Positions 25,972 to 35,272 of a stretch of 64,000 nt of DNA are shown here, one piece after another. The stretch spans positions 325,153-389,152 of the forward strand of contig NZ_LMSA01000003.1 in assembly GCF_001427985.1 (NCBI RefSeq). The letters run 5' to 3'. Positions within the stretch are counted from its first letter, which is position 1. Every line of letters starts with the position of its first letter. The notes below the pieces were generated by a model. It had not been told where the DNA came from, did no database searches, and was given only the letters and a program-made list of their open reading frames with translations. This DNA is from Knoellia sp. Soil729 (GTDB taxonomy: Bacteria > Actinomycetota > Actinomycetes > Actinomycetales > Dermatophilaceae). The translations under genes were made by a program, and so were the position numbers.

Positions 25972-26829
25972 TCAGCGCGCTGCGTCCAGGGTCAGGACGA
26001 GGTGCTCAGTCTCGGGCTTGCGGGTTGCGCGCAGTCCCGCCACGACGGGCGACTGCGTGCGGTCCACGACGAAGTCCACCTTGCCCGGCAGCAGGACCGG
26101 TTTCTTGAACCACACGTGGGACGTGCTGGGACCGTTGACGCTGCGCCCGAGCGCCCCGAGGGTACGGGCGTAGGTCCACATGCCGTGGGCGATGGCCTTG
26201 GGGAAGCCCATCGCCCTCGCCGTGAGGGCGTGCCGGTGGATCGGGTTCACGTCGCCGGAGACCGCGGCGTACTGCCGGCCCAGGTCGCCCGGCAACGACC
26301 ACTGGGCCGCGGCCACACCCTGGGGCATGGACGGAGCCTGCGCGCCACGCTCCGCATCGGGGTTGCCCCTGCCCCGTGCGAGGTAGGTCGAGCGGCCGCT
26401 CCACACGGGCTCGCCGTCGACGATGGCCTCGGTGACGAGGTCGACCTGGCGGCCCTTGGGGTGCTCACGCAGGTTCTCGGCGTGGACGGCGATGTCGAGG
26501 ACGTCGTCGCTCGTGAGGGAGCGCCGCACCGTGATGGTGTTCTCGACGTGGACGAGCCCCATGAGCGGCAACGGGAACGCCTTGCGCGCCATGAGCTCGG
26601 CCTGCAGCGGGAAGCCCAGGATGTGTGGATAGGTGTGCGGCAGGACGTCATCGACCCCGAACCCACACAGGCGCTGGTAGTCCATGAGGTGCTGGCGGTC
26701 GACTTTGTGCCCTGCCAGGACCAGCTCACTCGTGGGCAGGGTGGACCCGGACTTCTTGCCGGCGACGGCTGCGCGCACGAAGACCTTGGCCAAGGACGGT
26801 GCCGTGCTGAACGTCTCCTGCTGGGGCAT
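25972..26829 (-). CDS. MaoC-type (R)-hydratase/dehydratase, HtdX-like
   Basis: 285 residues with a double hot-dog fold. The C-terminal half carries the hydratase 2 motif: QYAAVSGDVNPIHRHALTARAMGFPKAIAHGMWTYA (Asp and His of the catalytic dyad in SGDVNPIH). The N-terminal half (GHKVDRQHLMDYQRLCGFGVDDVLPHTYPHILGFPLQAELM) is the degenerate partner domain. It dehydrates or hydrates beta-hydroxyacyl thioesters. ATG 26829 shares one base with the fabG stop. Gene order thiolase-FabG4-MaoC matches mycobacterial fadA2-fabG4-htdX. Confidence 0.9.
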   Translation of the reverse strand: MPQQETFSTAPSLAKVFVRAAVAGKKSGSTLPTSELVLAGHKVDRQHLMDYQRLCGFGVDDVLPHTYPHILGFPLQAELMARKAFPLPLMGLVHVENTITVRRSLTSDDVLDIAVHAENLREHPKGRQVDLVTEAIVDGEPVWSGRSTYLARGRGNPDAERGAQAPSMPQGVAAAQWSLPGDLGRQYAAVSGDVNPIHRHALTARAMGFPKAIAHGMWTYARTLGALGRSVNGPSTSHVWFKKPVLLPGKVDFVVDRTQSPVVAGLRATRKPETEHLVLTLDAAR

Positions 26830-28166
26830 CAGGCCCCCAGGAGCATCTGGCCGCACACACGCACGACGTTGCCGGTGACCGCCCGGTTGGCGTCCCAGGC
26901 GAAGTAGCCGATGGTCTCGGCGACGTCGACGGGCAGGCCACCCTGCTGCAGGGAGTTGGTCAGGCGACCGATCTCGCGGGTGGCGAAGGGCACCTTGGCC
27001 GTCATCTCCGTCTCGATGAACCCGGGGGCGACGGCGTTGACGGTGATCCCCTTGTCGCGCACTGCCTGCTCAGCGGCGAGCGACTGCGTCATCCCGATGA
27101 CACCGGCCTTGGAGGCGGCGTAGTTGGTCTGGCCCCGGTTGCCCGCGATGCCCGCGATGGAGGACACGTTGACGATGTGGCCGCCGTCCTTGATGGCCGG
27201 GATGAGCGCCTCGTTCATGCGCAGGATCGACAGGAGGTTGACCTGGAGGACGGAGTCCCAGCGGTCGGCCTCGGTGTTGGCCAGCAGCTTGTCGCGGGTG
27301 ATCCCCGCGTTGTGCACGACGATGTCGAAGCCACCGTGACGCGCCGTGGCGTGCTCGACGATCTTGGCGCCCGCGTCAGGCGCGGTGACGTCGACCTGCA
27401 GGGCCGACCCGCCCAGACGGTTGGCCACCTCGGCGAGCGGGCCACCGGCCGCGGGTACGTCGACGGCGACGATCGTGGCTCCGTCACGCGCCAGGGTCTC
27501 GGCGATCGCCGCTCCGATGCCGCGGGCGGCACCGGAGACGACCGCGACCTTGCCGGCGAGCGGCTGGTCCCAGTCCGCCGGCGCGACGATGTCGGCCACC
27601 GGCTGCGCGACGTGGAACACCTGCGCCGAGACGTAGGCCGAGCGTCCTGAGAGCAGGAAGCGCACCGTGGCGTCCACACCGGCGTCGGCGCCCTCGGCGA
27701 CGAGGATGGTGTTGGCGGTGCCGCCGCCCCGCATCTCCTTGCCGATGGAGCGCACGATGCCCTCGACCGCGCGGCGCGCGGCGGCCTGGGGAACCGACGT
27801 GGCCGACTCGGGCGGACGACCGACGACGATGATGCGGCCGGTGGGCGCGAGCGTCTTGAGTGCCGGGCCCACGACACCGCGCAGGGTCTCGAGGTCGGCC
27901 GGCGTGTCGATGGCGGTGAGGTCGAGCACGACCGCAGCCACGGAGGTCGAGGGCTGCGATGCGACCTGCACGCCGGCCTCGGCCAGCAGGTGACGCACGC
28001 GGTCGGCCACCGGAGCGTCGCCGTGACCCGCGACGAGCACCTCTCCGGGGACGAGCGAGGCGCCCAGCCTGTGCCGGCGCAGCCGCGCCGGGCGTGGCAG
28101 GCCAAGGGTGGTGGCGAGCTGCTTGCCGACGCCTCCGCTGACGAACTGCCCGTAGTTGAAGGCCAT
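26829..28166 (-). CDS. Two-domain 3-oxoacyl-ACP/CoA reductase (FabG4-like)
   Basis: 445 residues, nearly twice a normal FabG, like the high-molecular-weight FabG4 of mycobacteria. The N-terminal ~200 residues are a flavodoxin-like degenerate domain (APTGRIIVVGRPPES). The C-terminal SDR domain has the cofactor loop VVSGAARGIGAAIAE, NNAG-equivalent VVHNAGITRDKLL, catalytic Ser in IVNVSSIAG, and YAASKAGV with the Tyr-x3-Lys pair. GFIETEMTAKVP follows. NAD(H) or NADP(H) use cannot be told. It lies between thiolase and MaoC on one transcript. Confidence 0.92.
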   Translation of the reverse strand: MAFNYGQFVSGGVGKQLATTLGLPRPARLRRHRLGASLVPGEVLVAGHGDAPVADRVRHLLAEAGVQVASQPSTSVAAVVLDLTAIDTPADLETLRGVVGPALKTLAPTGRIIVVGRPPESATSVPQAAARRAVEGIVRSIGKEMRGGGTANTILVAEGADAGVDATVRFLLSGRSAYVSAQVFHVAQPVADIVAPADWDQPLAGKVAVVSGAARGIGAAIAETLARDGATIVAVDVPAAGGPLAEVANRLGGSALQVDVTAPDAGAKIVEHATARHGGFDIVVHNAGITRDKLLANTEADRWDSVLQVNLLSILRMNEALIPAIKDGGHIVNVSSIAGIAGNRGQTNYAASKAGVIGMTQSLAAEQAVRDKGITVNAVAPGFIETEMTAKVPFATREIGRLTNSLQQGGLPVDVAETIGYFAWDANRAVTGNVVRVCGQMLLGA

Positions 28167-28169
28167 GGC

Positions 28170-29459
28170 TCAGGCTCCTTCGAGGATCGCGACGACGCCC
28201 TGCCCACCGGCAGCGCAGATGGAGATCAGGCCGCGGCTGCCCGCACCCTTCTCGTGCAGCATCTTGGCCAACGAGGCGACGATGCGCCCACCGGTGGCGG
28301 CGAAGGGGTGGCCCGCGGCGAGCGAGGAACCGTTGACGTTGAGCTTGGAACGGTCGATGGATCCCAGCGGCTTCTCGAGCCCGAGGCGGTCCCGGCAGAA
28401 GTCTTCGTCCTCCCACGCCTTCAGCGTCGAGAGCACGGTCGACGCGAACGCCTCGTGGATCTCGTAGTAGTCGAAGTCCTGCAGCGAGAGGCCCTGGCGA
28501 GCGAGCAGGCGCGGCACGGCATACGCGGGAGCCATGAGCAGCCCCTCGTCGCCGTGCACGTAGTCCACGGCCGCAGCCTCACCGTCGACGAAGAAGGCCT
28601 GCACCGGCAGGTTGTGCTCGGCGGCCCACTCCTCGCTCGACAGGAGGACGGCGGAGGCGCCGTCGGACAGCGGCGTCGAGTTGCCGGCCGTCATCGTCGC
28701 GCCCTCGCCCTTGCCGAAGACCGGCTTGAGCCTGCCGAGCTTCTCGACGGTCGAGTCCGCCCGCAGGTTCTGGTCTCGGGCGAGGCCGAGGTAGGACGTC
28801 ATGAGGTCGTCGAAGAAACCGCGGTCGTATGCCGCGGCAAGGTTCTGGTGGCTCGCTGCGGCGAGCTCGTCCTGGGCCTCGCGGGTGATCCCCCACTTCT
28901 TGGCGGTGATGGCCATGTGCTCACCCATCGACAGGCCCGTGCGCGGCTCGGTGTTGGCGGGGGTGGCGATGCCGATGTCGCCGGGGCGAATGGCGAGGGC
29001 CGCCTTGGCCATGTCGAGCGTGGTCTTGCCGCGGTTGATCTTGAGGAGCTTGCGACGGAGCTTCTCCGACACCATGATCGGGGCGTCGGAGGCCGTGTCG
29101 ACACCACCGGCGATGCCGGACTCGATCTGGCCGAGCTTGATCTTGTTGGAGACGAGGATCGCGTTCTCGAGACCTGTCCCACAGGCCTGCTGGACGTCGT
29201 AGGCGGAGGTGTGCGGGTCGAGGCTCGACCCGAGCACCGCTTCGCGCGTGAGGTTGAAGTCGCGGCTGTGCTTGATCACGGCGCCGCCGACGACCTCTCC
29301 GAGGCGCTCGCCGGCGATGCCGGTGCGCGCGACCAGGCCCTCGAGGGCTGCCGTGAACATGTCCTGGTTCGAGGCGTTCGCGTAGGGCCCGAACTGGCGA
29401 GCGAAGGGGATGCGGTTGCCGCCGAGGATGGCGGCGCGGCGGGGACTGGCTGGTGTCAC
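28170..29459 (-). CDS. Acetyl-CoA C-acetyltransferase/3-ketoacyl-CoA thiolase (FadA2-like)
   Basis: 429 residues. The nucleophile Cys is in YDVQQACGTGLENA, the His in SLAAGHPFAATGGR, and the second Cys in ISICAAGGQG; NEAF is replaced by HEAFAS as in FadA2/FadI-type thiolases. Cleaves or condenses acyl-CoAs in beta-oxidation. GTG 29459 has AGGAG 8 bases upstream. The 111-base gap to the divergent TetR gene holds a perfect palindrome that probably controls both directions. Confidence 0.93.
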   Translation of the reverse strand: MTPASPRRAAILGGNRIPFARQFGPYANASNQDMFTAALEGLVARTGIAGERLGEVVGGAVIKHSRDFNLTREAVLGSSLDPHTSAYDVQQACGTGLENAILVSNKIKLGQIESGIAGGVDTASDAPIMVSEKLRRKLLKINRGKTTLDMAKAALAIRPGDIGIATPANTEPRTGLSMGEHMAITAKKWGITREAQDELAAASHQNLAAAYDRGFFDDLMTSYLGLARDQNLRADSTVEKLGRLKPVFGKGEGATMTAGNSTPLSDGASAVLLSSEEWAAEHNLPVQAFFVDGEAAAVDYVHGDEGLLMAPAYAVPRLLARQGLSLQDFDYYEIHEAFASTVLSTLKAWEDEDFCRDRLGLEKPLGSIDRSKLNVNGSSLAAGHPFAATGGRIVASLAKMLHEKGAGSRGLISICAAGGQGVVAILEGA

Positions 29460-29532
29460 CGTGTGCTCCTGAGGTCTGTCGAGAGGTGGACGAGGCGGTC
29501 ACGTGGGACGCGACACATATCCGGTACTGACG

Positions 29533-29560
29533 GTAGCAGGTACCCGTGTTCACCTGCTAC
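29533..29560. promoter_or_regulatory. Probable TetR operator between fadA2-like and tetR genes
   Basis: GTAGCAGGT (29533-29541) and ACCTGCTAC (29552-29560) are perfect 9-bp arms around a 10-base spacer. The right arm overlaps the TACGGT box (29558-29563) of the tetR gene, which suits autorepression. Its position in the divergent gap makes control of the fadA2-fabG4-htdX transcript likely too. Confidence 0.7.
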
Positions 29561-29570
29561 GGTCCGATCT

Positions 29571-30296
29571 GTGAGCAGCACCACGAGCCCGCAGGGCGAC
29601 GACGCCGTCGACGGGCGCAGCAGCCGCTGGGACGAGCACCGGACGCAGCGTCGCCGGGAGCTCGTCGAGGCCACGCTGCGCGCGATCCGCAGCCGGGGCG
29701 CCGGAGTCGGGATGGACGACATCGCCAGCTCGGCAGGCACCTCGAAGACGGTCTTCTACCGCCACTTCACCGACCGCGCCGGTCTCTATGGTGCTGTGGC
29801 CGAGCGCGTCAACACCAACATCCTGCGGGACATCACCCGAGCGGTGGGCGACGTCTCCACCTTCACGGGTCCCGTCGCCGAGCCCTCGGCCCCCCCGCCC
29901 CGGGACCTGCTCGCAGCCGCCGTCGACGCCTACCTCGCCCTCGTCGAGCACGACCCCGAGGTCTACCGCTTCATCGTGGCCGCCCCGCTGGTCCCGCCCT
30001 CCGAACGCACGGAGACGATCGACCTCGCCTCCGCGGTGAGCCAGTCGGTGGCCGTCCAGATCGGTGCGCTCATCGCGGCGGCCCTCACCAGCGCCGGACG
30101 CAGCACCGACCCCGCGCTCACCTGGGGACACGCGGTCGTCGGCATGGCCCGTGCCGCCGGCGACGCCTGGCTTCGTGCCGGGGCGGCTGACTCCGGCACG
30201 TCGCGTGAGACGCTCAAGGAGCACCTCACGGAGTTCATCTGGGGCGGACTGTCGTCGGCGTGGCCGATCGCGGACGCCACACCCGACAAGGAGTGA
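29571..30296 (+). CDS. TetR/AcrR family regulator
   Basis: 241 residues. The N-terminal HTH is RRRELVEATLRAIRSRGAGVGMDDIASSAGTSKTVFYRHFTDRAGLYGAVAERV. The ligand domain includes LVEHDPEVYRFIVAAP. It is divergent from the fatty-acid genes, followed directly by an acyl-CoA oxidase/dehydrogenase gene, and preceded by a palindrome, so it most likely senses an acyl-CoA or fatty acid. The ligand is not evident. Start GTG 29571 lies 7 bases after TACGGT; the much longer open frame upstream overlaps the thiolase gene and is not used. Confidence 0.92.
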   Translation: MSSTTSPQGDDAVDGRSSRWDEHRTQRRRELVEATLRAIRSRGAGVGMDDIASSAGTSKTVFYRHFTDRAGLYGAVAERVNTNILRDITRAVGDVSTFTGPVAEPSAPPPRDLLAAAVDAYLALVEHDPEVYRFIVAAPLVPPSERTETIDLASAVSQSVAVQIGALIAAALTSAGRSTDPALTWGHAVVGMARAAGDAWLRAGAADSGTSRETLKEHLTEFIWGGLSSAWPIADATPDKE

Positions 30297-30298
30297 CT

Positions 30299-32245
30299 GT
30301 GGACGACCTTGCCCGTGCCCTGACCGAGATCCTCGACGGACGGTGGGGCGACGTGCGCGCCGCCCTGCGCACCCACGAGGACCTCGAGCGCTTCGCCCCG
30401 CCCAGCGAGCCGCTGACCCAGGAGGAGTACCGGGCCCACACCACCGCCCAGCTCATGACCCTCACGAGGGAGAAGTTCGCTCCGGACGGCCTGACCAAGG
30501 GCATGGGCGGGACCGGCAACTTCGGCGCCTCGGTCACGGCGTTCGAGATGCTCGGCCACACCGACCTCTCTCTCCTGGTCAAGGCCGGCGTCCAGTTCGG
30601 GCTCTTCGGTGGAGCGATCGCCAACCTGGGCACGCAACGCCACCACACGGCATACCTGCCCGGAATGCTCGACGGCACCATCCTCGGCTGCTTCGCGATG
30701 ACCGAGACGGGTCACGGCTCCAACGTGCAGCACCTCGAGACCACCGCCACCCACGACCCCTCGACCGACGAGCTGGTCATCAACTCCCCCACTCCCGGCG
30801 CACAGAAGAACTACATCGGCAACGCCGCGCGGGACGGACGGATGGCCGCGGTCTTCGCGCAGCTGGTCACCGCCGACGGCGAGGGACACGGCGTCCACTG
30901 CGTCCTCGTGCCGATCCGGGACTCGAGCGGCCGCCCCGTCGACGGTGTCACGATCGGTGACTGCGGCGCCAAGGGTGGGCTGCCCGGTGTCGACAACGGC
31001 ACGCTCGAGTTCGACCAGGTGCGCGTCCCACGGTGGAACCTGCTCGGCCGCTACGGCGACATCGACGCCCGGGGCAGCTACACCTCCCCCATCGACAGCT
31101 CGTCGCGGCGCTTCTTCACGATGCTCGGCACGCTGGTGCGCGGACGCGTCTCGGTCGCCGGTGGGGCAGGTGCCGCCACCCGGTCCGCGCTCACACTGGC
31201 GACTCGATATGCCCTGCACAGAAGGCAGTTCGCGGCTCCCGTCGGTGACGAGGAGCTGACGCTGATGAGCTATCGAGCGCACCAGCGCAAGCTGCTGCCG
31301 GCGATCGCCAAGAGCTATGCCCTCATGCTCGCCCAGAACGAGCTCGTCGAGATGATGCACGAGGTCGCCGGCCACGAGGGCGACGCACCGGAGGAGTCGC
31401 AGCGCGAGCTGGAGGCCAGGGCCGCCGGCATCAAGGCCGTGGCCACCCGGCACGCCACGGACACAATCCAGATGTGCCGTGAGGCGTGTGGTGGTGCCGG
31501 CTACATGGCCGAGAACAGGCTCACGACCCTCAAGGAGGACACCGACGTCTTCACCACCTTCGAGGGGGACAACACCGTCTTGCTGCAGCTGGTCGCCAAG
31601 GGCCTGCTGACCGAGTTCCAGGAGACGTTCGAGGACAACTCCCCCTTGGCGATGATCGCGTTCGCCTCACGCTTCACCGCCTCGTCCATCCTGGAGAAGA
31701 CCCCGGCAGCGGGACTCATCGCGCGGCTGAAGTCCCGGGCGCCGAGCGAGGACACGGACGAGGGCGAGCTGCACCGTGGTCGCCAGCTCTCCCTCTTCGT
31801 CGATCGCGAGAAGCACCTGCTCGAGGGGGTCGCCCTGCGGCTCGCCAAGGCGGCCAAGGCAGAACCCGCTGACACGTTCCGGATCTTCAACAACGCCCAG
31901 GACCACCTGCTGGCCGCCGCAGAGGCCCACGTCGACCGCGTACTGCTCGAGGCGCTCGGCTCGGCGTGCGAGGAGTGCGAGGACGGGCCCGCCAAAGCGC
32001 TCCTCGACCAGGTCACCGACCTCTTCGCGCTCTCGACGATCGAGCGCCACCGCGGCTGGTACCTCGAGCACGGCCGGCTCACGCCGTCGGGGTCCAAGGC
32101 CGTCATCCGCAGCGTCGGAGTCCTGTGCAAGGACCTCGCACCGCACGCCCGCACCCTCGTCGACGCGTTCGCGATCCCCGACGCGTGGTTGGGCGCCCCC
32201 GGACTCCTCGAACCACTGCCGAGCACGGCTGCACCCTCGGCATGA
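30299..32245 (+). CDS. Acyl-CoA dehydrogenase/oxidase family protein
   Basis: 648 residues, the size of acyl-CoA oxidases rather than ~390-aa dehydrogenases. Middle-domain FAD motif CFAMTETGHGSNVQHLETTATHD, then the RRQFAAP block and CREACGGAGYMAENRLTTLKEDTDVFTTFEGDNTVLLQLVAKGLL, which is typical of acyl-CoA oxidases. The C-terminal ~180 residues are the oxidase C-terminal helical domain. The first oxidation step of beta-oxidation is its likely role. GTG 30299 has AAGGAG 5 bases upstream, 2 bases after the tetR stop. Confidence 0.92.
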   Translation: MDDLARALTEILDGRWGDVRAALRTHEDLERFAPPSEPLTQEEYRAHTTAQLMTLTREKFAPDGLTKGMGGTGNFGASVTAFEMLGHTDLSLLVKAGVQFGLFGGAIANLGTQRHHTAYLPGMLDGTILGCFAMTETGHGSNVQHLETTATHDPSTDELVINSPTPGAQKNYIGNAARDGRMAAVFAQLVTADGEGHGVHCVLVPIRDSSGRPVDGVTIGDCGAKGGLPGVDNGTLEFDQVRVPRWNLLGRYGDIDARGSYTSPIDSSSRRFFTMLGTLVRGRVSVAGGAGAATRSALTLATRYALHRRQFAAPVGDEELTLMSYRAHQRKLLPAIAKSYALMLAQNELVEMMHEVAGHEGDAPEESQRELEARAAGIKAVATRHATDTIQMCREACGGAGYMAENRLTTLKEDTDVFTTFEGDNTVLLQLVAKGLLTEFQETFEDNSPLAMIAFASRFTASSILEKTPAAGLIARLKSRAPSEDTDEGELHRGRQLSLFVDREKHLLEGVALRLAKAAKAEPADTFRIFNNAQDHLLAAAEAHVDRVLLEALGSACEECEDGPAKALLDQVTDLFALSTIERHRGWYLEHGRLTPSGSKAVIRSVGVLCKDLAPHARTLVDAFAIPDAWLGAPGLLEPLPSTAAPSA

Positions 32246-32892
32246 ACGACATTCCTCCCAGCCGCTGGGCCCTGAGCGGCGGGGCAGCTCACGGCTACGG
32301 GCCCCGCTTCGCAGCCCTCGTCGCCAGCGGCGAGGACGTCGACGGCGAAGCCCGGCTCGCGGATGCCCTGTCCCCCAGGGCTGCTCGCATCCTCGACGTC
32401 GGCGCCGGCATGGGCCGGGTCACGGCCGGCCTGCGCGCCCGTGGCCACGACGTCATCGGCATCGAACCGGATGCGACGCTCGTGCTCCAGGCCGAGTCGA
32501 CCTACCCGGGCATCGGACTCCTGCCGCTCGACGTCCTCGAGCTCTCGTCGGAGACGCTGGAAGCGCATGGTGCGCCCACGGCATACGACCTCGTCGTTGC
32601 CGTCGGCAACGTCTTCATCCTGCTCGCCGAGGAGACCGAGGTGCGCGCCCTCACCACGTTGCGCGCCCTGCTCAGCCCGGGGGGTCGGATGCTCATCGGT
32701 TTCCACCTGACCGCCGGACCAGGGGGCAGTCGCACCTACCCACCGGAGGAGTTCGTCCGGGACGTCGCGACCGCAGGCCTGCAGGTCGACCTGCGCGCTG
32801 GCAGCTACGAGCTCCACCCGGCGAACGCGGAGTATGCCGTGTGGCTGCTCAGCGCTGCCGACCCGGCTCAGGAGGCCGGCGGCGGCGCCTGA
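32242..32892 (+). CDS. Class I SAM-dependent methyltransferase
   Basis: 216 residues. SAM motif I is ILDVGAGMGRVTAGLRARGHDVIGIEPD, motif II LVVAVGNVFIL, then LLSPGGRMLIGFH. The substrate is not evident. ATG 32242 overlaps the acyl-CoA oxidase stop (ATGA), so it is co-transcribed with tetR and the oxidase. Its last 25 bases overlap the 3' end of the convergent oxidoreductase gene. Confidence 0.88.
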   Translation: MNDIPPSRWALSGGAAHGYGPRFAALVASGEDVDGEARLADALSPRAARILDVGAGMGRVTAGLRARGHDVIGIEPDATLVLQAESTYPGIGLLPLDVLELSSETLEAHGAPTAYDLVVAVGNVFILLAEETEVRALTTLRALLSPGGRMLIGFHLTAGPGGSRTYPPEEFVRDVATAGLQVDLRAGSYELHPANAEYAVWLLSAADPAQEAGGGA

Positions 32893-33992
32893 CCGACGCT
32901 GTTGCGCATCACGTCGGAGGCATCCCAGTCGTTGGCCTGCATGGCGGCGACCACCGTGTCGTCGCGGATCCACCACGCGCGGAAGGCTCCACCGAAGTCT
33001 CCGCTCGTCTGCACGCGGTCGTAGCCGTCGGGCCCGACGTTGCCGAAGTACTCCATGCCCAGGTCGTACTGGTCGGTGAAGAAGTAGGGCAGCTTGGTGT
33101 AGGGCTCGGCCGAGCCGAGAATCGTGGCGGCCGCAGCCTTGCCCTGGCCGATGGCGTTGTCCCAGTGCTCCACCCGTATCCGCCTGCCGAGGACGGGGTG
33201 CTGCTGGTTGGCGATGTCGCCGATGGCGAGCACGTGGGGGTCCGAGGTGCGCAGGAGCTCGTCGACGAGGACACCGTTGTCGACCTCGAGCCCGGCCGCT
33301 TCCGCCAGCGCGGTGCGTGGCGTCACACCGATGCCGACGACGACGGCATCCGCCTCCGACAGGTCGTCGGCCGTCACGGGCGCCCCGAGACGCAGGTCGA
33401 CGCCGTGGGCGCGGTGCAGGTCAGCGAAGGACTGGGCCACCTCCGGGCCGAGCACCGCGAGCAGCGGAAGCTCGGCACCCTCGTGGACCGTCACCGCAGA
33501 GCCGGCGTTGCGTGCTGCCGCAGCGACCTCGAGGCCGATCCACCCGCCACCGATGATGGAGATGCGCGCGCCGTCGGTCAGCGCCTCCTTGATCGCCAGC
33601 GAGTCCTCCATGGTCCGCAGGTAGTGCACGGGTCGACCCGACTCGTCGGCGAGGCGGAGCCGGCGCGGCTCCGAGCCCGTCGCGAGCACGAGCCATTCGT
33701 AGGGCTGCTCACTCGCATTGGTGACGAGGGTGCGGGCAGCGAGGTCGATGGACTGGACCTCGGTGCCGGTGCGGACCTCGACGTCGTGCTCGCGCCACCA
33801 GGCCTCGTCATGGACATAGGCGCTGTCGACCCCCTTGTCGCCGAGCAGGACCGCCTTGCTCAGCGGCGGCCGCTCGTAGGGCAGGTGCGGCTCGGCAGCG
33901 AGAATGACGATCTCCCCGTCGTCACCCCGCTCGCGCAGGGTCTGAGCGACGGTCGCGCCGGCCAGGCCTCCGCCGACGATGACGACGGTCAT
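32868..33992 (-). CDS. FAD/NAD(P)-dependent ferredoxin/rubredoxin-type reductase
   Basis: 374 residues. FAD site MTVVIVGGGLAGATVAQTLRERG, then YERPPLSKAVLLG (ferredoxin-reductase signature), the NAD(P) site ISIIGGGWIGLEVAAAARNAG, and TSDPHVLAIGDIANQQHP (second FAD contact). The C-terminal reductase domain has KLPYFFTDQYDLGMEYFGNVGP. Starts at ATG 33992 with a 4-base overlap with the upstream methyltransferase gene tmsB. It may supply electrons to that pathway, or may be a separate redox enzyme that joined the operon. Confidence 0.9.
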   Translation of the reverse strand: MTVVIVGGGLAGATVAQTLRERGDDGEIVILAAEPHLPYERPPLSKAVLLGDKGVDSAYVHDEAWWREHDVEVRTGTEVQSIDLAARTLVTNASEQPYEWLVLATGSEPRRLRLADESGRPVHYLRTMEDSLAIKEALTDGARISIIGGGWIGLEVAAAARNAGSAVTVHEGAELPLLAVLGPEVAQSFADLHRAHGVDLRLGAPVTADDLSEADAVVVGIGVTPRTALAEAAGLEVDNGVLVDELLRTSDPHVLAIGDIANQQHPVLGRRIRVEHWDNAIGQGKAAAATILGSAEPYTKLPYFFTDQYDLGMEYFGNVGPDGYDRVQTSGDFGGAFRAWWIRDDTVVAAMQANDWDASDVMRNSVGQAPPPAS

Positions 33993-35272
33993 GCCGACCA
34001 CCACGGACGCAGCGGCACCTGTGGGAGCCGTGACTGGTCGAGCCGGGCCGCCAGGACCTGGTGCAGCTGGACGACGTTCCGCTCGAAGCCGCGGCGTGAG
34101 CCGGCGAGGTAGAGACCCCAGACCCGGGCCGTGCCCTCGCCCACCTGCTCCACGCACTGGTCCCAGTTCTTGACGAGGTTGTCGCACCACCCTGCGAGGG
34201 TCATCGCGTAGTGCTCGCGCAGGTTCTCCTCGTGGAGCACCTCGAAGCCGACGTCCTGCATGGTCGTGATGATCCGGCCCGACCCGGTGAGCTCGCCGTC
34301 GGGGAAGATGTAGCGGTCGATGAAGGCTCCGGTGCTCTTGGGCCGGTTGTCGGGGCGGGTGATGCAGTGGTTGAGCACGAGGCCGCCCTCCTTGACGTGG
34401 GCCAGCATCCACCTGAAGTAGTCCGGGTAGTTCTGCACGCCGATGTGCTCGGTGATGCCGATGGAGGAGATGGCGTCGAAGCCGGTCTGGGTGACGTTGC
34501 GGTAGTCGTCGAACGACACCGAGGCCAAGTCGCCCAGCCCCTCGCGCTCGATGGCTTCCTGCGCCCACGTCGCCTGCTCCCGGGACAGCGTGACCCCGGT
34601 GGCCCGCACACCCCGCCGCGCGGCATACCGGACCATGCCGCCCCAGCCGCAGCCGATGTCGAGGAGGTGGTCCCCCGGCTTGAGCGCCAGCTTGTCGAAG
34701 ACGAGGCGGTACTTGTTCTCCTGAGCGGCATCCAGCCCGCTCTCCCGGTCGGGGAAGACCGCGCAGGTGTAGGCCATGCTCGGCCCGAGCACCAGCTCGT
34801 AGAACCGGTTCGAGACGTCGTAGTGGTGGTGGATCGCCTCCCTGTCGCGGGTGAACGAGTGGCGCAGCCCCTCGGTGACGCGTCGCCACCGCGGCAACGA
34901 CTCCTGGGGCGGCGGTGGTGGTGGGGTGAGGCCCCGAGGGCCGAGCACGCGCGCGAGGTCGAGGATGAGGCGGGGGTCGGGCCGACGGAAGTGCAGGCGC
35001 TCCAGGTCGACGATCACGTCGTAGGGGTCGCCCGGGTGCACGCCCTCGAGGACGAGGTCCCCGGTCGTGTAGGCGCGCGCCATGCCGAGGTCGCCCGGCG
35101 CAGTCGCGAGGTAGGAGACGGCCCGGTGGTTGGCGATGTGGACCGTGCGCGAAGCGCTGTCCGGTCCGGTCTTCGAACCGTCGTATGCCGTGATGCGCAG
35201 TGGGAGGGGCCCCTCCACCGCCGAGTCGACGAGCTCGGCAATCGTGGGGGTCTCACGGGTCGTGCTGCTCAT
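33989..35272 (-). CDS. tmsB: Fatty-acyl SAM methyltransferase, CFA-synthase family (TmsB/BfaB-like)
   Basis: 427 residues. In 10-methylstearate (tuberculostearate) synthesis this enzyme methylates C10 of oleoyl phospholipid, leaving a methylene group. CFA-synthase features: AIHHHYDVSNRFYELVLGPSMAYTCAVF, LLDIGCGWGGMVRYAARRGVRATGVTLSREQ (SAM site), GITEHIGVQNYPDYF, and FPDGELTGSGRI. Plain CFA synthase is possible by sequence alone. The pairing with a TmsA-type FAD reductase gene just upstream makes TmsB the better call. Contains a run of five-plus prolines near residue 120. Confidence 0.85.
   Translation of the reverse strand: MSSTTRETPTIAELVDSAVEGPLPLRITAYDGSKTGPDSASRTVHIANHRAVSYLATAPGDLGMARAYTTGDLVLEGVHPGDPYDVIVDLERLHFRRPDPRLILDLARVLGPRGLTPPPPPPQESLPRWRRVTEGLRHSFTRDREAIHHHYDVSNRFYELVLGPSMAYTCAVFPDRESGLDAAQENKYRLVFDKLALKPGDHLLDIGCGWGGMVRYAARRGVRATGVTLSREQATWAQEAIEREGLGDLASVSFDDYRNVTQTGFDAISSIGITEHIGVQNYPDYFRWMLAHVKEGGLVLNHCITRPDNRPKSTGAFIDRYIFPDGELTGSGRIITTMQDVGFEVLHEENLREHYAMTLAGWCDNLVKNWDQCVEQVGEGTARVWGLYLAGSRRGFERNVVQLHQVLAARLDQSRLPQVPLRPWWSA

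Noticed and set aside
34900-34935. A GC-rich simple repeat (GGCGGTGGTGGTGG) as a possible mobile or regulatory repeat.
   Set aside because: It encodes a proline run in the tmsB frame, so it is coding sequence.
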